Source: Willaertia magna
Lineage: Eukaryota; Heterolobosea; Eutetramitea; Acrasida; Naegleriidae
DNA length: 59,443 bases
Assembly: GCA_902984215.1 (NCBI GenBank)
Contig: CADWAF010000534.1
Span: forward strand, 1 to 59,443
Reading direction: 5' to 3'
Part shown: positions 41,983-51,591 of the stretch, piece by piece
Position numbering within the stretch: the stretch's first letter is position 1
Layout of the letters: each line of letters opens with the position of its first letter
Made by a program: the position numbers and the translations under genes
The notes under the pieces: generated by a model
Told to the model about the DNA's origin: nothing
Seen by the model: only the letters and a program-made list of their open reading frames with translations
Databases searched by the model: none

Positions 41983-44601
41983 ATGTCCAATGTGCTATCT
42001 CCTATATTCAATTTTAAAGCTATTGGCAAAATAAAGTTAAATAGAAACCATGGTTTGATTCTTTCATTGAACATTAATAGTATTAAATCTTTCATCAATT
42101 ATTCAGCTACAACAAAGAAGATAAATTATTATACACAACTTTTCAACAGCAACAGAAAGAAGAATTTATTTTCTGTTAAAAATTATTCTACTTCCATTTT
42201 CCTTTCCGACAACAATGACTCGTCTAAGTATAAAGAAGAAACTTTGGATCCAATAAAATTTGAAAATTGGTCAAAGGAACAAGTTTGTTCATTATTGTGT
42301 ACTGAAAAAGAAAATGGAGGTGCTGGTTTGCATTTTGATGAAGTAAAGCCTTTGTATGATACTGGTTTAAATGGTGATTCTCTTAATATAGTTATTACAA
42401 ATATTCAGGAAACAGGCAAAGAGCATGCACTAAATAATCTAAAAGACAAATACAAAAGTGTTGGTGTTCATCTTACTTTTGTATTTATCACTGTACTTGA
42501 AAATGTTGTAAATTGGGCTAATAATCTACTGAAAACAAGACTCTATAATTTGTGGTCACCTATTGATCTCAAAAATCAACTTTGTAAATCAGTTACTAAA
42601 GGAGGAGCGGGATTACAAACTGAATTATTTGACTCAAATGAATTAAGCTCTCAAGAAATAATTGAATTGGTTGCAGATTTTAAGGAATTTATTGAATGGA
42701 AAAGAAGTTTATTGCTTAAACCAAAAAGAATTGATATAAATACTTTTATTAATAATGGTATCCTTTTAGAAGATTATTCGGGAGCTATTCCTTATCAAAA
42801 TAATAAGAATAATGCATTGAAAGTTGGTGAAACACTATTGTATAATGTTGAAATTAAAGAAAGCAAAGCTGGGAGTAGACATTTAGTGTTATTAAATAAC
42901 TTTGCTTATTTTGGATTTGGTAAAACAAGATTTGGTATTCAATTTTTAGATATTTGGAAAAACTATCTTGCTGAAAATCCCAACGAAGAGCAATGTCTTA
43001 TTGAGAGATATGGCCAAAATGTTTTTAATAAGGTGTATAATTCAGAGTTAATTTATATTAATTTGACAGATCCAGCTTTAAAGTTAAATGATTCCACCCT
43101 TAATTATTTAAGAAATATAGTTCCACAACAAAATGATAGTACATATTTTGTTGTAATTGATGAATATCCAGCTTTTTGTGACCAAAATAATCAATCACCT
43201 CTTCTTCAAACTATGTATGACATTTGGATAAGCACTATCTTCCATATACAAAAACTTCCTAATGTTGTAGGTGTTTATGTTTGTGGAAAAGGCGCATTCA
43301 TAGATGTATTTGGAAAATCAGATATTTCAAGTGGAATCAAGAGATCTCCATCATTATGCCACAGAATAGAATTGCATACATTAACAATTCAGGATGTAAG
43401 AAATATATTTAATAACTATCCAAAAGTAAAACAAATGTTAATTGAAAGAGGAATATATGAATTTACTTTGAAAGAAATTATGGACGAAACTGCTGGAATA
43501 CCTATTTTGATTGATCGATTGATTAGCACAATTGTTAAGCGTCCCACTCCTCAAACCGTCGATGATGTTTTATTGTGTTGTAAACAGTTAGAAACTGAAG
43601 TTCCAGAAGTTATTTTCTATCCATTTTCTGAAGCAGCAAAAGAATCATTTTCTTATCAAGTGTATTCCTTTTTGATGTTCATATCTTTTATGATACCACT
43701 TTTAGATACAAACAAAAAATTTAATTCAAAGATATTTGGTTTAGACAAGATTGAAGACTTAAAGTTTTTACCATCTGTTGATATTAGTACATTGGCGGTC
43801 TCATTGAATTGTTATGTAGAATCTAATGGTAGTGGTGCAAGATTGGTTTTTCCAAGAAAGACAATTCGAAAATACATTTCATTTACTCCACATTTTTCAA
43901 TTAAACCATTCGTTCAAATGATACCACAAATGTTAGACAAAGGAGCGGTCTTTGAGATTTTAATGGGATCTTTTATTATTTGGATGACCAAATGTGGGTT
44001 TATACAAAATTTAACATTTTCAAAGGTTTTTCCATTTTTAGCTAACACAGCATTAGAAAATATTCTTTGTGTAGATTTAAATTCTAATGAAATAGCAACA
44101 AAAGTGACAAAAAAGGAAACCAAAATGGACAGTGAGAAAAATGCAATTAACTTTTGGAAGGGTATTCACTTAAACTATCATTTATACCAAAACAAGTTGA
44201 ATTTTGTAAAGGAAAAGTCTTTTGGACCTGAAAAGTTTGTTGTTTTTGAACAAGATTTGTGGTGGTTAATGCAGGATAAAAACACAAACAAATTCGATTT
44301 TTCTGAACTCGCAGAAGAAATTCAGAATCTATCAGTATTTCCAGAAACAGTCCATATTATTTTTACTATTTTTTATAGATGCAAAGTCGACTTGCAAATT
44401 CTTTATAGTGAACAAAGTTCTATTTTTAGACCTGTTAAAGGCCGTGGAAGAATTTCCGAAATTAAAGAAATTAAAGTTCCAAAAAATGTAACTGTGGTTA
44501 TAGTTGACGAAACAAACGTTAAAAATGTAATTGGTGTCGAAAACTTTGTAGCCCTTTCCAAATTGGCAGATACCCAACCTCACGGTGTACACTTAATATA
44601 G
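41983..44601 (+). CDS. Large P-loop NTPase-like protein (STAND/Crinkler-like), unknown
   Basis: 872 aa, no intron, ATG after CAAAAA. Residues 1-75 are basic, Asn/Ser-rich and contain VKNYSTSIF, a plausible mitochondrial presequence. Two related segments follow, at 96-138 and 191-230, each with W-S-x4-L/V-x3-L-C...GGAGL, perhaps divergent SAM-like units. The ATPase core has AYFGFGKTRFG (307-317), a Walker A whose first Gly is Ala, and Walker B YFVVIDEYPAF (388-398). A long helical C-terminal half carries no motif I recognise. The layout recalls STAND ATPases and the P-loop proteins of the Crinkler/RHS group, which are expanded and mobile in several protists. It borders the AT-rich island. Its function is unknown. 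Confidence 0.7.
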   Translation: MSNVLSPIFNFKAIGKIKLNRNHGLILSLNINSIKSFINYSATTKKINYYTQLFNSNRKKNLFSVKNYSTSIFLSDNNDSSKYKEETLDPIKFENWSKEQVCSLLCTEKENGGAGLHFDEVKPLYDTGLNGDSLNIVITNIQETGKEHALNNLKDKYKSVGVHLTFVFITVLENVVNWANNLLKTRLYNLWSPIDLKNQLCKSVTKGGAGLQTELFDSNELSSQEIIELVADFKEFIEWKRSLLLKPKRIDINTFINNGILLEDYSGAIPYQNNKNNALKVGETLLYNVEIKESKAGSRHLVLLNNFAYFGFGKTRFGIQFLDIWKNYLAENPNEEQCLIERYGQNVFNKVYNSELIYINLTDPALKLNDSTLNYLRNIVPQQNDSTYFVVIDEYPAFCDQNNQSPLLQTMYDIWISTIFHIQKLPNVVGVYVCGKGAFIDVFGKSDISSGIKRSPSLCHRIELHTLTIQDVRNIFNNYPKVKQMLIERGIYEFTLKEIMDETAGIPILIDRLISTIVKRPTPQTVDDVLLCCKQLETEVPEVIFYPFSEAAKESFSYQVYSFLMFISFMIPLLDTNKKFNSKIFGLDKIEDLKFLPSVDISTLAVSLNCYVESNGSGARLVFPRKTIRKYISFTPHFSIKPFVQMIPQMLDKGAVFEILMGSFIIWMTKCGFIQNLTFSKVFPFLANTALENILCVDLNSNEIATKVTKKETKMDSEKNAINFWKGIHLNYHLYQNKLNFVKEKSFGPEKFVVFEQDLWWLMQDKNTNKFDFSELAEEIQNLSVFPETVHIIFTIFYRCKVDLQILYSEQSSIFRPVKGRGRISEIKEIKVPKNVTVVIVDETNVKNVIGVENFVALSKLADTQPHGVHLI

Positions 44602-44985
44602 TTACTATGGCTTTGAACTAGTTTTTACATTAAACTGCTTTCCAAAAAATTAGGTAAACTTATTATCAAGGTCGCTTACTTTAGATCTGTAAATTTCTAT
44701 CCCTCCCTTACCCTGTTTGCCTAACGTTAGTTTATAGATGGGGAACTTCTCCAAGTAATTCTTGGTGTCTCCTAGGCTCTGTGATTTTGAACTAAAAGAT
44801 CTATACACTCAACTTTCAACGTAATTTACATTTACAATTAGGGCATAGAGGGCATAGAATTTGTGACGTATCTATTTCTATTTGTTAATATTAGTATTGT
44901 TAAATTATTTACTCTAATAAAATCTCCTTCTTTTTGAGCTACTCTATTTTCACAAAAACTAGCCATTCCATTGTGCTTTAGTATG
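44602..44985. other. Convergent 3' spacer
   Basis: 384 bp between two facing gene ends. It has above-average G+C for a spacer and a short direct repeat, GGGCATAGAGGGCATAGA, at 44841-44858. No RNA gene or open frame was recognised. Confidence 0.3.
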
Positions 44986-47266
44986 CTATAGTTTCAAGTA
45001 GCCCTTCTTCTTAAAATAGAAATAAATACCCAATACAATTAAAGAAAGTAGAATTAATGAAGTAGTAGAAATAGATAACCCTATCCCCAGTGCCATATAA
45101 TTCTTTTCTAATAACAATGAATCTTCCTCCCAAAAATCTAAGGTCCCAAAGAAACGTTTAGATAAATTCTTCTCATTGTTATTCCATGTTGAACTATTAA
45201 AAAATTGACTCCTAAAAAAGGATGGTTCAGAACCGTTAATAAAATCACCATACATTTGGTATAAACAATCAGTAGAGATAATCTTCCCATTAGATTTTAT
45301 AAAAGACACAATTATCTGTGCGGCACATGTACTCAGCATGTTAGGTAGTGTAGTTGGTTCAGTAGCCCAAAGTGATTTACTATTTGATATTGAAGATTCC
45401 AACACGACATTAAGATTAATGTAAGGAAATACCACAAAACTATTCAATTACATTTTAAATTATTTAAATTAAAAAACAAATAACTTACTGTCTATTATTT
45501 TTAACCTCCACTAATCCATTTAACTTTGAAGTTCTATTTGATCCTAGAAAATGTTCCCTCCACTGTTTCGCATTATTTTCAAATGGATATAAATTATTTG
45601 ACAATCCATTCAAAATCAACATTGGTAAATCTGGATTATCAATTGTAGCAAAAGCACTTTTAAAATCTTGTCCAGTTGTTGTAAAATTAAATTGTAGACT
45701 CTCGTTTTTAAGGATTTGTAAATTTTGTCTTGATTTAAAGGCATAATAGAAATATCTAGAATAATCTAAACTAAAAGGTAAATTTTTATAAGAAGCAGCA
45801 TTTGCTTCATATGTTGGAACTGAATTATTATAAATTAACTCAGACCCAACAATTATTCTTTCTAATGCCCAATAAGAAAGAAAACTAGTAAAAGTTGAAG
45901 GTATCTTTCCAGTCGTATATATACTACTAGGTAAAACCCCAAAATCATTTGTATCACTTGAATATTTTGAAATAAATTCCCAATTTATATATTTACAACG
46001 ACTAGCTCTATAAAGGATTGGAAGAATATATTTCCTTAGATGGGTATCACTTGCAAAATAACTTAAAATTCTTTTTACTTCAGTAACTTTAGTGGAAGGA
46101 TAACATTGTGGTATTACAGATTTATATAAATTTATCATTAATTCATTAATTGATTTTCCTTTAAATTTTAATTTACAAAAATCATCTTTAAAACATTCAT
46201 TTAAAAAACTTAATGTTGCATTATTATATATTTTATCATGATTAACTAAATTTAATGAAGGAATATGTGGTGTTATTACTGCATTAGCATTTATCATATC
46301 TATAAACTCTGACATATTTACACCAAATTCATTTGCATATTGTAATCCCATTTCTTTCCTCTTTTTTTTTATAATATTTACAACATGTAACATTCTATTT
46401 AAAAATAAAGTTGAAAACCCACTTGAAAATATTATTGTTTTAAACTCTTCAAAATTATTTGGTTCATTATAATTATTATAATTATAATTATTATTACTAT
46501 TATTATTATACAAGCCTTGTTGTTGTTGTTGTTGTTGTTGTTCTTGAACAAGTCTTCTTCGCTGTAATTCCTCAAATCTCGTTAGCCTTAATAAATTTAA
46601 TGAATCCATTGCGTGTTGCGTTATTGAATAACTAGCAATTGCCGTAGATTCAGAAATGTAATCTGATTGATGAACTAAAGAGTTCATACATAATAAAAAC
46701 TCGGAATATTCAGTAATTCTCTTTCCAGTCTTCTTTTCAATACTACAAGCTAAACTAGGTCTTGAAAAACCAGTTCCTGAAACTTGAGGTATGTAAATAT
46801 CATACTCTCCATTTAAAGAATCCCTTAATTGTAAGGCAAATAGATCATAAGTAGGGGAAAGTAAAGAAATCGTTAGTTTTTTAGATCTAGTGAAAGGATG
46901 AACATGAATCATAATTTGTCCTTTCTTATTAGTTGAATAGGCTGGAAAGCGTTTTACAAATGGAAAAACAATAGTATTAGGTGTTTCTTTAGTATCTAAT
47001 GACCAACGTATGGGAACTGAAGTAAAACCACATTCCGAATAGGTGTTTCTAAATTCTTTTAGTTTATCTTTATATACACTTTCTGTTCCGTGCAGAAAGG
47101 GTTTACATTGAAACCAATCTATTGTAGGTAAATCTTCATCTTTTTGAAAGAAACTTGTAATTCTAACGTTATCCATAAGAGACCTTAAATCTAATGATCG
47201 CGAAAGGAAAGTAAAGTGTAAAAGTAAAAAACAAGTTAACAAAATCCAACTCTGTGATATTTTCAT
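44986..47266 (-). CDS. Type I membrane alpha/beta-hydrolase-like protein (S33-like), probably inactive
   Basis: Two exons, complement(44986..45439, 45489..47266), give 743 aa; the intron is 49 nt. Residues 1-25 are a signal peptide (ILLTCFLLLHFTFLS); an in-frame ATG at 47308 would hide it. The block DIYIPQVSGTGFSRPSLAC mirrors the DHRGTG-S...C oxyanion region of S33-type tripeptidyl aminopeptidases. The C-terminal LPMLILNGLSNNLYPFENNAKQW mirrors the acid-residue strand of that family. At the nucleophile elbow one reads SSGFSTLFLNRML where the family has G-x-S-Y-G-T: by this alignment Ser is replaced by Gly. A Gln/Asn-rich insert (240-272) precedes it. A single membrane helix (about 707-733) and a KKKGYLKL tail close the protein. 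Extracellular or vacuolar domain, likely non-catalytic. Confidence 0.75.
46514..46546 (-). repeat. CAA-type triplet run coding for polyglutamine
   Basis: Eleven codons reading Q-E-Q9 in the hydrolase-like gene, seen on the + strand as a GTT/TTG run. It is followed by an Asn/Tyr-rich stretch. Such runs are prone to length changes between strains. Confidence 0.85.
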
Positions 47267-47308
47267 TCTTTTTTTGAAAGCTTTTTTGATTTTCGGAATG
47301 CAAAACAT

Positions 47309-47801
47309 CTTTGTTTTGAATTACTCCAAGATTCAATAGTAATGAATAAACTAAATAATTTTAATTATTTAAAACGGGAAGTAAAAACCAGGTATGTGTG
47401 GGATCATAAAATAGTTTGATTGAATGACTCGGTAATTATTCTTTTTGGTTTTAAAAAACCATTAAATGGTCCAAAAAGAAAATAGATAAACAAGTCGTAT
47501 CCGATTACTTCATTTGTCAATTCTACAATTCTACAGCAGTAAAAAATAACATGTTTTTTATTTTTATTGCAATAATAATTAAAATTATTATTATAATTAT
47601 TAGCTTATGATTATTGTTTTGGTATTTTTTTATCCATTGCAAGTAATGTTTATTGTAAATCATTTAATTTTATTTTTTTAAAAAATTACATTGTAATACG
47701 GTATAAATATGTTACAATTAAATTTATTGTTTAAAATAAATTAAGTTTATAAATATTTGTAAAGTGCAATTCCAATTTTTGCAAGAATTTGTCAAGAAAA
47801 A
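47309..47801. promoter_or_regulatory. Divergent intergenic region
   Basis: 493 bp between two head-to-head genes. It includes an imperfect inverted AT stretch near 47568-47606 (AATAATTAAAATTATTATTATAATTATTAG region) and several T-runs. Nothing else stands out. Confidence 0.3.
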
Positions 47802-48902
47802 ATGAGCAAATCTTCAAGCCTTACAAACAGCCACCACGCTCTTCAAACAAGAACATTTCATTGCGGAAATACTAAATGTACATATTACCATCAAGCCTTT
47901 GATAAACTATTAATTGAAGTAAAAGATATTCCAAACATTAAATTTAAATGTTTTTCATGTGAAAGTTTATTATTTCCATGTGAATGTTGTGGAAATTTAT
48001 GTCTCTTTCCTCCTTCAACAATGACAACTACAACTGCAACAAACAATACGAACGATAATAATACCTCTTTAAAAGAGAATAATAACCAAAAAGAACAATT
48101 AGAAAATGAAGAAAAAATTATTCAATTCTGTACATTTTGTTCATTTCCAAATATTTATCAATTAAATTGGAGAAATACTTTACAATTGGATAATAATTTT
48201 ATTCCAATTGAAACAATTAAGTTTATTCAAATGCAAATCTCTTTAACTGTAAGTGGAGGAGAAGATGAATTTGTTAAACATTTACAAACTTTAGAAAATA
48301 GATTTCAAAGAGAATTATTAATAAGTAGACCAATAAATATATCTTCAGCTAAACGTTGGAATTTAAATTATTTTATTGAACCTAAAAAGGTATTTGATGG
48401 AATTTCTTTTAAAAAATTAAAATCTTTATATAGTAATGATATTTTGGAAGAAAATGTAGAAAATTTATTATTTAATGTTGAAAAGTATTTTATTAAAAAT
48501 TCAAATTTATTTAGTTTGTTAAATAAAACTAAAATGTTTGTAATATCGAGTGTTAATATCAATTTAATAACACAAAGATCTATAATTGAATTATTTAATA
48601 ATCAATTAAATTATTTAATAAAACAATTGGAAGTGGAATTTCAAATAATTTATTTAAATATTTTAAAACCTTTAAATAGTCATTTATTATCTATTTTAAA
48701 TAGTTTACAAAAAAAACAAGAAATTAATGTAAAAAATAATATATTTTCTTTATTTAATTTTAATCAAACAAATAATAATTTAAAAGAGGAAGAATTGTCA
48801 ATAACTAAAGAGAAATTATTAATCGAAAAATTTGAAGCGTGGAGAGATTTATATTTTAATTTATGTTTTATTGCAAATATACTTTCTTGTTTCTCAAATT
48901 AA
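47802..48902 (+). CDS. Cys-rich (zinc-ribbon-like) protein, unknown
   Basis: 366 aa, no intron, ATG after GAAAAA. The first 70 residues hold many Cys pairs: FHCGNTKCTYYHQ, FKCFSCESLLFPCECCGNLC, and a later CTFCSFP after a Thr/Asn insert. They could bind two zinc ions. The rest is helical, Leu/Ile/Asn-rich, with KHLQTLENRFQREL and repeated long helices that look like a coiled or helical-bundle domain. There is no nuclear signal or membrane segment. I do not recognise the family. Confidence 0.6.
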   Translation: MSKSSSLTNSHHALQTRTFHCGNTKCTYYHQAFDKLLIEVKDIPNIKFKCFSCESLLFPCECCGNLCLFPPSTMTTTTATNNTNDNNTSLKENNNQKEQLENEEKIIQFCTFCSFPNIYQLNWRNTLQLDNNFIPIETIKFIQMQISLTVSGGEDEFVKHLQTLENRFQRELLISRPINISSAKRWNLNYFIEPKKVFDGISFKKLKSLYSNDILEENVENLLFNVEKYFIKNSNLFSLLNKTKMFVISSVNINLITQRSIIELFNNQLNYLIKQLEVEFQIIYLNILKPLNSHLLSILNSLQKKQEINVKNNIFSLFNFNQTNNNLKEEELSITKEKLLIEKFEAWRDLYFNLCFIANILSCFSN

Positions 48903-48956
48903 ACACTTTTCATTACAATAATTATTACAATACTTATTACAATGCTTATCAATTTA

Positions 48957-50435
48957 TTACATTGAATAATCACAATATTTAAACACCATGCACATACCAG
49001 AAGTGAATACCGTTATACATTCAACTAATAATATAAATATCCAAAAAGGAATAAATAAAGGAGTCCATAAAGATTCAAATACTTGATCTAATCTTAATGC
49101 AATAATTATAAACCATATTTGATAAGAAAAAGCAAATACCATATGTGATAATACTGCACAACATCCTAACACTCCAGAAGTTCTATTATCTGTTGAGGCA
49201 ATACAATAACAATGAATACAACCTAAACAATTAACATAAATTAAAAATAACCAAGCTGGAACAAGAACTACATTCCATGAAGAAGTAATATCTATATTTT
49301 AAATTAATTATTTATAAAATATTTAAAAACTTACAATAATCTAATTTTAGACCTATCAATAATATTTGAAGAGCTGACATTACTACAATTATAGTATACA
49401 TTATATAACTAAAATAACTCATTACATTACTTGAAGATGAATAACTACGTTTCCTTCTAGAACGTGTAAAATAAATAAAAGGTAAAATACAATATATAAT
49501 TGTAAATAAATAACATGGTGTAAATAATAAAGTAAATGTTGCACCATTAGATGAATAAAACCACATGTATTTCATTAGAATTCCAAAAATAAATAAAAAC
49601 CATATCCATATTGTGGAAAGTACAATAATAATTGATTCTTTCCATCCATCATCTGATTTTAATGATGGTTCTTCATCATTCATAACTATTGAACTCCATG
49701 AAGGTGATGACATTGCTTTAATTATTGTATTTTCATCTTCATCTTTTAAATAATTTGCATATTTTAATCTTTTTGAATTAAAATAGTAAGGATCTATAAT
49801 TAAAGATATACAAATAAATAAAAGTATAGCCATAGCCATAAAGAAAGGTAAACTACAATAACCAATATAAATTGTATCAATAAATCCATCAAAAATTAAT
49901 GGTACTAAAATACTAAAAATTAAAATAAAATTACAAAAAAGGAAAGGTCCTAAAAAACCATAATTTAATTGATAAAAAAATTGATACCAAGATAATAAAG
50001 GTAATATCTTCTTTCCTTTTTTAACTCTTTTAGCTTTTAATGAATGTTCTTTACAATAATCAATATATATTTTCCTATAATTTTCATCTTCACTAATATT
50101 TAAATCTTTTAATTTGTAAATATTTTTAAAATAAATAATTTCCCAAGCTTCATTCCTTAAAGATAATTCTCTTAATCTTTTATTTGTGTTACCAATAGTT
50201 ATTAATTCATTCGGTGATAAATATTTAAATATATAAACTAATAAATCATCATATAAATCATTATAACATTTATTACTTTGCATTACTGTTGAATAATTGA
50301 TTTATTACGAATTATTAATTATTGGTTAATAAATTTATACATACTTTCGTCACAAAGCTCGTCACTACTTTTAATTGGCACTAGAAATGTATTTCCGAGA
50401 TCATCCTCTGCGTTATGTCCATCGTTAAGATTCAT
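48957..50435 (-). CDS. F-box protein with many transmembrane helices (TMEM185-like)
   Basis: Three exons, complement(48957..49291, 49335..50285, 50345..50435), give 458 aa; introns are 43 and 59 nt. Exon 1 (MNLNDGHNAEDD) is a short acidic lead, joined at an A/TA split codon to MQSNKCYND. Residues 38-80 form an F-box: YDDLLVYIFKYLSPNELITIGNTNKRLREL. From 120 on there are about eight hydrophobic helices, with pairs like GLKLDYYITSSWNVVLVPAWLF and LRLDQVFESLWTPLFIPFW. These repeat the L-D-x-S-W-x-x-V-F-x-P-x-W motif of TMEM185/fragile-X-F proteins. F-boxes recruit SKP1-CUL1 ligases, so this would be a membrane-anchored substrate adaptor. Exon joins are inferred from phase. Confidence 0.75.
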
Positions 50436-50608
50436 TTTTTAAAAAAGTTTGTTTTAACAACAAACTCCGAGATGAACAATAAGAAGAAAGGGTGATCAAT
50501 AACAAAGTGGTGATAGTATACAAGATTAACAATCAACTTTAATATTGTAAACAATTTCTTTCCAGCACGTGCTAGATTTCACAAAAAATTAAGTCAACAA
50601 CAAAAAAA
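50436..50608. promoter_or_regulatory. Divergent promoter, F-box gene / AP endonuclease
   Basis: A 173-bp head-to-head spacer. It holds a short GC-containing palindromic block, AGCACGTGCT, at 50564-50573. This contains the E-box CACGTG, 36 bp before the AP endonuclease start. A perfect 10-bp palindrome so close to a start codon may bind a bHLH-type factor; this is inference. Confidence 0.35.
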
Positions 50609-51562
50609 ATGCCACCAAAAAGAAAATCATTAGAAAATAAGAAAGAAGTTGAAAAGAAGAAGGTCAAGAAAGTTGATTCAGATGAAGAAGAAGATGGTGA
50701 CAATGAATCATCAGAAGAAGAAACTACCACTTCAAGTAGTAGTAGTAGTGGTAATAGTAATCACTCTTTTGATTTAAAAAGTCAATATAAATTTATTAGT
50801 TGGAATGTCAATGGATTTAATGCTTTATTAAAAAAAGAAAGTTATTTAGAAGATTTAATTAAAAGTGAAAAACCAACTTGTATTTGTTTACAAGAAACTA
50901 AACTTTCTTCAACAAGTTCAAAATATGAAAAATTATTAAAAGGATACACAGCTCACTTTAATCATTGTAGTGCTAAGAAAGGATATAGTGGAACTGCAGT
51001 TTATACTTTAAATGAAAATAAACCAATTAAGGTAACATTTGGAATGGGGATTGATAAACATGATAATGAAGGTAGATTAATTTGTGTAGAATATGAAGAT
51101 TTATATTTAATCAATACATATGTACCTAATTCTGGACAGAAATTAGAAAGATTAGATTATAGAACTACTGAATGGGATGTTGATATGTTAAATTATTTAA
51201 AGAATTTAGAAAAAACAAAACCAATTGTTTGGACTGGAGATTTAAATGTTGCAATTTTAGATATTGATGTTCACAATCCAAAAGGAAATAAAAGAACAGC
51301 TGGATTTACAGATGAAGAAAGAAAAGCAACTCCATTAATTCAAAATAATTTTATTGATTCTTATAGAATGTTTCATCCAAAAGAAACTGATTGTTATACT
51401 TATTGGGGCTATAGACAAGGTATGAGAGCAAAGAATAAGGGTTGGAGATTAGATTATTTCATTTGTTCACAAAGTTTAAAGGAAAAGATTGTTGATTCTT
51501 ATATTTTGAAAGAAGTATTAGGTTCAGATCATTGTCCAATAGGTATCATCTTAAATAAGTAA
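50609..51562 (+). CDS. APEX1: AP endonuclease 1 (exonuclease III family)
   Basis: Cleaves the DNA backbone 5' to abasic sites in base-excision repair. 317 aa (human 318). A basic and acidic N terminus (PKRKSLENKK, SDEEEDGDNESSEEE) with nuclear-signal character precedes the catalytic domain. Active-site residues are all in place: SWNVNGF, CLQETKL (metal Glu), YVPNSGQKLERLDYR, WTGDLNVA (Asp and Asn), GFTDEER, WRLDYFI, and the final GSDHCP (Asp-His pair). No intron. Strong assignment. It shares a short divergent promoter with the F-box gene and ends 29 nt from the next, opposite gene. Confidence 0.96.
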   Translation: MPPKRKSLENKKEVEKKKVKKVDSDEEEDGDNESSEEETTTSSSSSSGNSNHSFDLKSQYKFISWNVNGFNALLKKESYLEDLIKSEKPTCICLQETKLSSTSSKYEKLLKGYTAHFNHCSAKKGYSGTAVYTLNENKPIKVTFGMGIDKHDNEGRLICVEYEDLYLINTYVPNSGQKLERLDYRTTEWDVDMLNYLKNLEKTKPIVWTGDLNVAILDIDVHNPKGNKRTAGFTDEERKATPLIQNNFIDSYRMFHPKETDCYTYWGYRQGMRAKNKGWRLDYFICSQSLKEKIVDSYILKEVLGSDHCPIGIILNK

Positions 51563-51591
51563 TTTATTTTTGTAATACTAGTTCAGTAAAA

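Noticed and set aside
41829..42017. 62-codon frame starting at an ATG after the AT-rich island
   Set aside because: Overlaps the start of the 872-aa gene in another frame; polar, no motif, likely leader sequence of that gene's mRNA.
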